A stretch of 64,000 nucleotides of DNA from Streptomyces cellostaticus (GTDB lineage: Bacteria > Actinomycetota > Actinomycetes > Streptomycetales > Streptomycetaceae): positions 105,604-169,603 of the forward strand of contig NZ_KQ948020.1 in assembly GCF_001513965.1 (NCBI RefSeq), read 5' to 3'. Positions 34,534 to 41,251 of the stretch are shown piece by piece; position 1 is the stretch's first letter, and each line of letters opens with the position of its first letter. The position numbers and the translations under genes are program-made. The notes under the pieces were generated by a model. It was not told where the DNA came from. It searched no databases and saw only the letters and a program-made list of their open reading frames with translations.

Positions 34534-36054
34534 ATGAGTTCGACGGGCAGACCACTGCCGTCACTGCCGCAGTACCGGAAGGACTCGGTGACGCGGCGCC
34601 TGTGCGCCTCGGTGCACCTCGACGACGCCTTCGCCCTGTACGTCGACCGGGCGCTCACCGGAGACCGGCTGGACGCCCTGGGACTGAGCCTCGGCATCAA
34701 CTTCGTGGCCCTCGCCCGGCACGCCCGCAAGGCCACCCGCCGACGCGAGACCCTCGACCGCCGGCTGGCCTGGCTCGCGGCGGTCGTGCCCGTGGCGGTC
34801 CTGGCGGGCGTATGGGGCTTGGTCAACGGACACGGTTCACTCGGATGGGTGACGATTTTCGGCCCATTCGGCGTCTACGCGGCCGCCTGGACCCTGGTCC
34901 ACCGCAAGGAGTCCGTGGGACGGGACACGGCCCGCGAGGTGTTCCGGTCGGCCGGGAAACCCGAGCAGACGGCGCCGCCCGTGGAGCCCGAGGCGGAGGC
35001 CTGGCTGAACGAGCTGAAAAGGGCCAACGTCCTGCCGTACGCGGACGCGGCCGCCCAGACCACGCCGTTCGTCGGCAGCGGTTCGAAGATCAAGGAGGTG
35101 GTCTGGCAGCCCATCGACATCAGCAGGCCCGCCGACGCCCCCGGCGGCGGCAAGCTCCCGCTGCTGGCCTTCGACGCCGTCGACCTGCACACCTACGTGG
35201 CCCGGCACTTGGAGGGCATCGCCGGACTGCCGGGCCTCAGGGCCAGGAACCGGCTCTACGTCCTCGGGAGCAACGCGAGCTTCCTGCCCGAACTGCTGCC
35301 CGACCGCACCGCCCGCCCGCACGCCCAGATACCCAAGGACCTGGTGCAGGCGGGCCTGCAGAACCCCGGCGCGGGCATGCGCACCCACCTCTGCCTGGAG
35401 CGCATCGGCGAGGGCGGACACATGATCGTCTCCATGTACCTGCGCGCGATCCTCCACCCGCCCAGCCTGACCTGGGAAGTCGCCGCCTACGCGATACCCC
35501 CGCTGGACGGCCGTTTCCACCGGGTGGACCGGCTCCCGGTGGCCCCTCGCGAACGCTGGTGGGACCTGGTCAAGTACGCCACCTCGCACACGGGCCGGGA
35601 ACTGCGCGGCGCCTTCGGCAGGCTCGGCGCCCGCCGTCGCTGGCAGCGCGACCACGACCGCGCGCTGACCCGGGTGCGCCGGGCGATCACCAAGCAGCAC
35701 GTGCTGTACGACTACGGCGCGAAAGGCAGCCTGCGCGAGGACCTGGGCGCCTGGGACGCGGCGGGCTATGCCGAGCGCACCGACGCGCAGGACTTCCTGT
35801 TCCGGCTTCAGCAGGGCGTGCTCGTCGCCACGGAACGGTTCCTTCAGGACCACCATGTGGACACCAGCTCGTACGACAAAGCCGTTCAGGTCATCAGCAC
35901 ACAGACCTACAACATCGGTAACGTCAGCGGTCCCAGCATCTTCGGCAACGACGGCCGGATCACCATGGGCGGTCAGCAGGGCCCCGGGCCGCACGGCGGC
36001 CAGGGACCCCAGGGCGGCCCGGGACCCGCAGGATCCGGCCCGCCTGCGCCGTAG
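34534..36054 (+). CDS. Two-helix membrane protein with C-terminal Gly/Asn beta motif; unknown function
   Basis: A 506-residue protein I cannot assign to a named family. A soluble N-terminus (1-75) is followed by two membrane segments (about 80-97 and 101-120) and a large cytoplasmic region with conserved-looking stretches (LLAFDAVDLHTYVARHLEGI, ARNRLYVLGSNASFLPELLP, ERWWDLVKYATSHTGRE). Near the end, residues 458-476 read TYNIGNVSGPSIFGNDGRI, and a Gly/Pro/Gln-rich tail of about 30 residues closes the protein. The same motif begins the next gene's product, suggesting homotypic contact. It lies next to, and convergent with, the GTPase-kinase operon. ATG 34534 follows GGAGGGGG. Confidence 0.72.
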   Translation: MSSTGRPLPSLPQYRKDSVTRRLCASVHLDDAFALYVDRALTGDRLDALGLSLGINFVALARHARKATRRRETLDRRLAWLAAVVPVAVLAGVWGLVNGHGSLGWVTIFGPFGVYAAAWTLVHRKESVGRDTAREVFRSAGKPEQTAPPVEPEAEAWLNELKRANVLPYADAAAQTTPFVGSGSKIKEVVWQPIDISRPADAPGGGKLPLLAFDAVDLHTYVARHLEGIAGLPGLRARNRLYVLGSNASFLPELLPDRTARPHAQIPKDLVQAGLQNPGAGMRTHLCLERIGEGGHMIVSMYLRAILHPPSLTWEVAAYAIPPLDGRFHRVDRLPVAPRERWWDLVKYATSHTGRELRGAFGRLGARRRWQRDHDRALTRVRRAITKQHVLYDYGAKGSLREDLGAWDAAGYAERTDAQDFLFRLQQGVLVATERFLQDHHVDTSSYDKAVQVISTQTYNIGNVSGPSIFGNDGRITMGGQQGPGPHGGQGPQGGPGPAGSGPPAP

Positions 36055-36100
36055 AGCCCCAACCCCGACTGCCCCTCGGACCAGGAGTCAGGACACGACA

Positions 36101-36424
36101 GTGAGTACCTACAACTTCCACGGGAACATCAACGGCCCCGCCAATATGGGCGATCACGGCCGCATCGACATCACCCACGGACTGAACCTCGAAGGCGTCA
36201 TCCAACTCTCGGAGGGGCTTCTCGAGGCGCTGCGCGCCGAGTACCCGGTGCTCGTCCGCCACGGCGAGATCATCCGCGGCGCGCTGGCGGAGTCCGAGGC
36301 GGACGGCGGTCCGCCCAACCGGGGCCGGATCCGCTCGTCGCTGGAGACCATCAGCATCGGCGCCGCGGCCGGCACCAGCAGCCTCACCTTCGTCCAGCAA
36401 CTCATGCATGTCCTTGGCCTGTAG
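36101..36424 (+). CDS. Small protein beginning with the same Gly/Asn beta motif as its neighbour
   Basis: A 107-residue cytoplasmic protein of unknown function. Residues 3-22 read TYNFHGNINGPANMGDHGRI and align position by position with residues 458-476 of the upstream protein. The rest is predicted helical (IQLSEGLLEALRAEYPVLV, then RSSLETISIGAAAGTSSL). Such short Asn/Gly repeats next to effector or signalling proteins recall prion-like or amyloid signalling modules, but this is inference. GTG 36101 is chosen because it places the motif at the N-terminus; AGGA lies seven bases upstream. It is 46 bases from the upstream gene, so probably cotranscribed. Confidence 0.68.
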   Translation: MSTYNFHGNINGPANMGDHGRIDITHGLNLEGVIQLSEGLLEALRAEYPVLVRHGEIIRGALAESEADGGPPNRGRIRSSLETISIGAAAGTSSLTFVQQLMHVLGL

Positions 36425-36433
36425 GCAGCAGGA

Positions 36434-36457
36434 GGGGCCCCGCCGCCACGGGGCCCC
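36434..36457. terminator. Bidirectional terminator between convergent units
   Basis: GGGGCCCCG-CCGCCA-CGGGGCCCC is a perfect 9-bp stem between the small motif protein and the kinase gene that ends the minus-strand operon. Confidence 0.75.
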
Positions 36458-36466
36458 CACCGCGCC

Positions 36467-37804
36467 TCACTTGGCCCGTACCACCGCCCGTACCCCGTCG
36501 CCGAGGTCCAGTTCCAGGCCGGACCTGAGCGGCACCGTCTGACCGGGCGCAACCTTCTGCACGGTGCCGTCGGACCGGGTGCCCGTCCAGGTCTGCTGCG
36601 ACCGGTTGGCGAAGCCGAACCGGCCCGGCTTGGCAGGGTGTTCGACGAGTTCCGCCACCAGCGCGGCGTCCGAGCAGTCGTGCCGCGTCGGCTCCGGCAG
36701 CAGATGGTGGGCCTGCACCCGGGCCCCCCGGCGCAGCCGGATGTGGTGCTCGGTGCGCGGCGGGGGCGTGGTCACCGTCAGCCGCGGCGGCAGCACCAGG
36801 ACCACCCCACAGCCCCAGCAGTGCCGCGGCGGCGGCATCTCGCCCGGATCGGTCATGTTCTGCCGCCCGCAGGACGCGCACTCGACCACCGAGTCCAGCA
36901 CCGCCCGCAGCGCGTTGCGCCACTCCGACTCGCGGACCCGGGCCGCCGGATCGTGCAGCCCGACCGTGAAGGAGCGCCGGAACAGCTCCTGCAGCGTCCC
37001 GGCCGCCGCGGACCAGGTCGCCAGCACGGTCGCGTGCTCCATCGGGTCCGGCGCGTTGGAGTCGTCCGCCGGGTCGAACACGAACAGCGGGCTCCTGCCG
37101 TACAGCTTGCGCTCGGCCGCCTCGTCCAGGCAGTGAATGCCCAACTCCCGCTTGCCCTTGAGCGGGTGATGGTTCATCAGGAACATGAACAGCAGCACGG
37201 CGAGCGAGTGCAGATCGGACTGGGTGCCGGGGCGCGCGCCCGGCTCGGCACGCACCAGCTCGGGCGCCATGAACTCCATGGTCCCCGAGATGCCGCTGGC
37301 GTCCCCCTCCACCACCGCGTTGTCGTTGTCGCACACCAGCACGTCACCGGTGGCCGGGTCGAAGAAGATGTTGCCCCAGGAGATGTCCCGGTAGGCGATG
37401 CCCCGCGAGTGCAGCGCCTGATAGGCCTCCACCGTGTACAGGCAGGCCGTCAGCAGGGCGCGCGGGCTGGTGCGCAACTGCCTTCGGAACAGCGCCGGAA
37501 GCCCCTTGTAGCGGTCCGGGCGCAACCCCATCAGATAGCCGAACGAGCCGCGGTGCGCGGGCACATACGCCTCCGGCCACAGGAAACGGTCGTCGGCGAA
37601 GTCCCGCGCGACCAACTCCCGTACGATCCCCTCCTGTTCGCCGGTCGCACAGGTCGGGTAGTACCACTTCAGCGCCCGCTCCCCGTCCGGAGTGCGGACC
37701 CGGTACACCTCGCCCTGGCCGCCCGCGCCGAGGAAGTCGACGATCTCGACCTCGGCGCCGTTCTCCGCCGCGAGGCGCGTCCCGCCATCGAGCATGCCGC
37801 TCAT
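36467..37804 (-). CDS. Serine/threonine protein kinase with zinc ribbon and beta-rich C-terminal domain
   Basis: A 445-residue soluble kinase, last gene of the GTPase operon. The kinase domain (about 18-300) has the Gly loop GAGGQGEVY (26-34), Lys46, the catalytic loop YRDISWGN (Asp140; Tyr replaces the usual His) and DND (159-161) in place of DFG. An APE-like motif is present (MAPELV). A two-knuckle zinc ribbon follows (ECASCGRQN and CWGC), then a beta-rich C-terminus of about 95 residues that could be FHA-like. Core catalytic residues are kept, so activity is likely despite the changes. Its start abuts the phosphatase stop, giving an opposing kinase/phosphatase pair. Confidence 0.85.
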   Translation of the reverse strand: MSGMLDGGTRLAAENGAEVEIVDFLGAGGQGEVYRVRTPDGERALKWYYPTCATGEQEGIVRELVARDFADDRFLWPEAYVPAHRGSFGYLMGLRPDRYKGLPALFRRQLRTSPRALLTACLYTVEAYQALHSRGIAYRDISWGNIFFDPATGDVLVCDNDNAVVEGDASGISGTMEFMAPELVRAEPGARPGTQSDLHSLAVLLFMFLMNHHPLKGKRELGIHCLDEAAERKLYGRSPLFVFDPADDSNAPDPMEHATVLATWSAAAGTLQELFRRSFTVGLHDPAARVRESEWRNALRAVLDSVVECASCGRQNMTDPGEMPPPRHCWGCGVVLVLPPRLTVTTPPPRTEHHIRLRRGARVQAHHLLPEPTRHDCSDAALVAELVEHPAKPGRFGFANRSQQTWTGTRSDGTVQKVAPGQTVPLRSGLELDLGDGVRAVVRAK

Positions 37805-38734
37805 CTACGTCTCCGTCTTCCGTTCTTCCGCCCCGGCGGCATCGCCCGCCACCGCCGAGGACTCTTCGTCCACCGTCACCTCGACCGGCTCCGGAACCTC
37901 CGGTGCCGAGCGCAGCGCCGCCGCCAGCGTCGTGTCGTCGCCCGAGTAGCGCGAGGCCTGCGCCAGCCACTCGGGCAGCACCTTCCGCACGCCCGGGCCG
38001 CCCTCCTCGGCCAGCCGCCCGGCCAGCCCCGCGACGAACTCGCGGTACCCGTCCGCCGACGCGAAGCTCTTCGACAGCCCGTCCGTGGAGAGCACCACCA
38101 GGCGCGGGGTGCGCGCCTCCTCGAACACCGGCGCCCAGTGCATCCGCACCGACCGCCAGGCCGCACGCCCGCACAGCGACTCCGTCTCGTCGCCCAGGTC
38201 CTCCTCGGCGGGCGCGAGCGGCCGGCTCAGCGTGCCGTCGTGCTCGACCACCGCGAGGTCCCCGTCGCCGAGCTGCCAGGCCACGAAGAGCCACGGGGTG
38301 AGCACGGCGCCGATCAGCGTCGTGCCGTACAGCACGAGCTTGTCCTCGGGCGCCGGCTCCCGGGCGGCCTCTTCGACGACCGGACGGTTCCGGTCCCAAT
38401 GGCCGAGGGCCGCCTGCTGCCACTCGTGGACCAGGGCACGCGGGAAGTCGTCCCGCGCGTACGTCATCAGCCGCGCGAGCCGCCCCGGCTCATGGCAGTC
38501 GTGTGCCGCCCGGCCGAAGTGGGCGGCCAGGGAGACGAACCGGTCCACGGCGAACCGCGCGCCCAGCTCGCTGCGCGCGTGCACCGCCGAGCCGTGCCCG
38601 TCGGCCACGGCGAGGACCAGCGGGTCCTCACCGGATCCGGTGCCCCGGCACTCGTACCAGTCCTGGTTGCGCCGCTTGTTGACGCCCTGGACGCTGTCGG
38701 CCAGCGTCTCCCATCGTCGCACCCCGAGCGTCAC
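37805..38734 (-). CDS. PP2C-family serine/threonine phosphatase
   Basis: A 309-residue PP2C phosphatase. Metal-binding and catalytic motifs are complete: RNQDWY, VADGHGSAVH, YGTTLIGAVL, QLGDGDLAVV, VLSTDGLSKSF and GDDTTLAAAL. A Glu/Val/Ala-rich tail of about 35 residues follows. It should remove phosphate from Ser/Thr residues, most simply those placed by the adjacent kinase. The start GTG 38734 overlaps the vWA stop (GTGA), a coupling arrangement; GTG 38737 is also in frame. The kinase begins immediately after its stop. Confidence 0.88.
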   Translation of the reverse strand: MTLGVRRWETLADSVQGVNKRRNQDWYECRGTGSGEDPLVLAVADGHGSAVHARSELGARFAVDRFVSLAAHFGRAAHDCHEPGRLARLMTYARDDFPRALVHEWQQAALGHWDRNRPVVEEAAREPAPEDKLVLYGTTLIGAVLTPWLFVAWQLGDGDLAVVEHDGTLSRPLAPAEEDLGDETESLCGRAAWRSVRMHWAPVFEEARTPRLVVLSTDGLSKSFASADGYREFVAGLAGRLAEEGGPGVRKVLPEWLAQASRYSGDDTTLAAALRSAPEVPEPVEVTVDEESSAVAGDAAGAEERKTET

Positions 38735-39432
38735 CACACGTCGTCGTCATCGTCGTCGTCCAGCACCGGCGGCGCGTACGGCTGCTTCGCCATGGTCACG
38801 CCCGGGCCGGCGGTGTCGCCGCCCGCGACCGGCTGGGAGGCGGCCTTCACGGCCGCGGTGGACGCCCACCGGATGGCGGCGGCCAGCTGCTTGGGACTGT
38901 TGGCGTCCAGGGGTTGCAGTTCCGGGTTGCCGAGGAACTCCTGGAGCACCCCGCGGTCCGCGTCCGTGCCGATCGCGATGGCGACCCGCACGGCCTTGCG
39001 GCCCCAGGGGGTGGCGTCGATCGCCTTCAGGCCGGCCTTCCAGTCGTCGGTGGGCACGCCGTCCGACACCAGCGCGAGCACCGGCTTCAGCGCCCGCTGC
39101 GGCATCGGCGGGGTCTGCAGCTCCCGCGCCACCAGATGCAGCGCCTCGCCGAGGTTGGTCATGCCGTCGACCTGCACGTCCTGCCAGGTGAAGTCGTCGA
39201 CCGGAACCGGGGTCTGGTGGTGCCACTGGGCGGTGCTGGAGAAGGTGACGGTACGCAGCAGCAGTTGGGCCGCGGGGTTGTCGTGGGCCACCGACCGCAT
39301 CTCCGGAATGGCCTCTCTGATCGCGTAGTTGAGCTTCGCGATCTTCTCGCCCTGCATCGAGTACGAGCAGTCGAGCAGCCAGATGAAGTGGACCGGCCGG
39401 TTGGCCATGGGCCCGCCGGGAATGTCGCTCAC
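38731..39432 (-). CDS. von Willebrand factor A domain protein with poly-Asp tail
   Basis: A 233-residue cytoplasmic vWA protein. The MIDAS metal site is present: Asp21-Ser23-Ser25 in LLDCSYSMQG, a Thr in DGMTNLGEAL and an Asp in LVSDGVPTDDW. vWA domains mediate metal-dependent protein contacts and often act as hubs in NTPase systems. The C-terminus is LDDDDDDDVW, seven consecutive aspartates before a Trp. GTG 39432 follows GGAAAGGAA; an internal ATG at 39408 is possible. It sits between the 39-residue membrane peptide and the phosphatase in the operon. Confidence 0.85.
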   Translation of the reverse strand: MSDIPGGPMANRPVHFIWLLDCSYSMQGEKIAKLNYAIREAIPEMRSVAHDNPAAQLLLRTVTFSSTAQWHHQTPVPVDDFTWQDVQVDGMTNLGEALHLVARELQTPPMPQRALKPVLALVSDGVPTDDWKAGLKAIDATPWGRKAVRVAIAIGTDADRGVLQEFLGNPELQPLDANSPKQLAAAIRWASTAAVKAASQPVAGGDTAGPGVTMAKQPYAPPVLDDDDDDDVW

Positions 39433-39470
39433 GCCGTGATTCCTTTCCGTTGATGGGTGGTTGAGGGACG

Positions 39471-39590
39471 TCAGGGCAGCAGCAGCCGTGCGCCGTAGCC
39501 GAGTGCGGCCACCGCCAGGACCAGGGCGGTGACGAACAGGCCCGCGAGGGCCCGCCGGGCACGGGAGACCGCGGGGGTGACCTGGCTCAT
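39471..39590 (-). CDS. 39-residue single-helix membrane peptide in the GTPase operon
   Basis: A short gene whose ATG overlaps the stop of the membrane GTPase (ATGA) and ends 38 bases before the vWA start. The product has a polar basic N-terminus (MSQVTPAVSRARRALAG) and one membrane segment (LFVTALVLAVAALGYGARLL). AAGG and GGGAGG tracts lie upstream within the GTPase gene. The overlap, the clean hydrophobic helix and the position inside a tightly packed operon support a real gene. It may anchor or regulate the membrane GTPase, which also has helices in its N-terminal half. Confidence 0.7.
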   Translation of the reverse strand: MSQVTPAVSRARRALAGLFVTALVLAVAALGYGARLLLP

Positions 39591-41251
39591 GCCTTGCTGT
39601 ACCTCCCTTCCCGGGTCTCGTCCGGGCGCCGCCGGGGCCGGACCAGCCGGCCGGCCGCGCTGCCGCCGGATCCGGTGAGCGGGCCGGTGCGCAGGCCGGA
39701 GGCGGCGAGCAGCCACAGCACCGGCTCGGCGGCCCGGCGCTGCTCGCTCTCCAGCGGCCCGGTTCCGGTGGCCGCATGGGCGCTGACCGCCCAGTAGCGG
39801 GCCGCCCCGAAGTCGTGGCCGAGGGCGCGCACCAGCCGGTCGAGACCGATGCCGGTGAGCCACTCGCCGATGTGTGCGCCGGGCACTGGCAGCGAGCCGA
39901 GCTGGTCCAGCACGTCCCGCTTGGTCACCACGGTCGCCACGGACATCCGGGAGCGCCGGCCGGTGAGCGCCGCGAGCTCGCCGGTGAGCCGCTGGTACGT
40001 CTCCCACGGCCCCTGGGACGAGGGGCGCGCCCGGTTCGCCCGGTCGCTGTCGGCGGGGCTCAGCAGCCCGCGCACCTTGGGGTCGGCCAGCACGTCGGCG
40101 ACCAGGACCACTCCGTCCGTGTGCGCCAGGTACTGCTGGGCGCGCACCCGCTCGGCGTCGCTCACCGACTCGCCCATCGGGTCGTACAGGTACAGCAGCC
40201 GGCGCCTGCGGCCCCGGGTCACGGTCAGCATCAGGGCGCGCGGCGGGCCGCCGGTGGTGGCGTGCGCCCAGCCGGTGCGGTTCAGCTCCTGGGTGAGCCC
40301 GGTCTGGGTGCGCTGGTCGTCGACGGTGGCGTACTCGACCCGCAGCTCGCCCTGCCGGGCCCAGGCGTGCAGCCCCTCCACCATGGCGGCCATCAGCATC
40401 GTCTTGCCCGACGAGGTGCCGCCGACCAGCGGCATGTGCACCACCCGCATGGTGCCGCCCGCCCGCGGCAGGAACTGTTCGCAGCGCGGGCACAGCGCGG
40501 TGAGCTTCCCGCGGCCCGCGAGCCGGGTGGCCGGCAGCCGGTGCCCGCACCGGCACACATGTCCCAGCACGCCGTACCGCCCGGGCCGCAACTCGGCATG
40601 GTGCGCCTGGCACTTGGGGCAGCGGTGCAGAGCCAGCGGGACGGGCGCGTAACAGCCGGGGTGGGGGCATCGGGCGCGGATACCCCGCACCAGCGCCCAG
40701 CCGCGCTCCAGCCCGCGCAGCACCGGCACGGCGGCGGCCCAGCCCAGCCACACCACGGCCAGCAGCAGCGCGAACAGCACCAGTCCCCAGCCGAGGAGCA
40801 GTGTGGCCAGCACGGCGCCGACGAGCGCGCCCGCGGCGGTTCCGGGCGCGATGAGCACGGCCAGCAGGAACCGGGTCAGCGGCATCGACCCGGGGCGGCC
40901 TGCGGGCCGGCGCCCGCGGAACAGGTTCTTGACGGTCCCGTTGAGCCACGGGCCGGTGAACGCGGACCAGACGGTCCGCAGCCCGGCGCGCCCGGCGGAC
41001 AGGGCGTCCGCCCACGACTGCCGCCACCAGTAGGCGAGGTGCGCGGGCTCCCCGCCGCCGACCCCGGTCAGGCGCGGATCGCCGCGGCCCGTCTGCCACG
41101 GCCCGAGCCCCCGCCACACGGCCTGTATGCCGCGCCCGAGGAACTCCCACAGCGTGCGGCACCCGCACACCGCGGCGGCGACCACCGCGGCCCAGCCGAA
41201 CAGGGCCAGGACCACCAGCAGTTCGACGCTCTCGTCCTTGCCCCCGTTCAT
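39587..41251 (-). CDS. Membrane-associated GTPase with zinc ribbons
   Basis: A 554-residue protein. The N-terminal half has one membrane helix near residues 10-30 and two to three more around 125-185. Two zinc-ribbon modules follow (CPHPGCYAPVPLALHRCPKC and CRCGHRLP with CPRC). The C-terminal half is a P-loop GTPase: Walker A VGGTSSGKT (Lys283), a YLYDPMGE Walker B-like strand and TKRD in place of NKxD. It resembles the double-domain TRAFAC-type GTPases of the GAP1 systems and is one of two GTPases in this operon. ATG 41251 overlaps the GAP1 stop (ATGA) after GAGGAAGG. Confidence 0.8.
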   Translation of the reverse strand: MNGGKDESVELLVVLALFGWAAVVAAAVCGCRTLWEFLGRGIQAVWRGLGPWQTGRGDPRLTGVGGGEPAHLAYWWRQSWADALSAGRAGLRTVWSAFTGPWLNGTVKNLFRGRRPAGRPGSMPLTRFLLAVLIAPGTAAGALVGAVLATLLLGWGLVLFALLLAVVWLGWAAAVPVLRGLERGWALVRGIRARCPHPGCYAPVPLALHRCPKCQAHHAELRPGRYGVLGHVCRCGHRLPATRLAGRGKLTALCPRCEQFLPRAGGTMRVVHMPLVGGTSSGKTMLMAAMVEGLHAWARQGELRVEYATVDDQRTQTGLTQELNRTGWAHATTGGPPRALMLTVTRGRRRRLLYLYDPMGESVSDAERVRAQQYLAHTDGVVLVADVLADPKVRGLLSPADSDRANRARPSSQGPWETYQRLTGELAALTGRRSRMSVATVVTKRDVLDQLGSLPVPGAHIGEWLTGIGLDRLVRALGHDFGAARYWAVSAHAATGTGPLESEQRRAAEPVLWLLAASGLRTGPLTGSGGSAAGRLVRPRRRPDETREGRYSKA

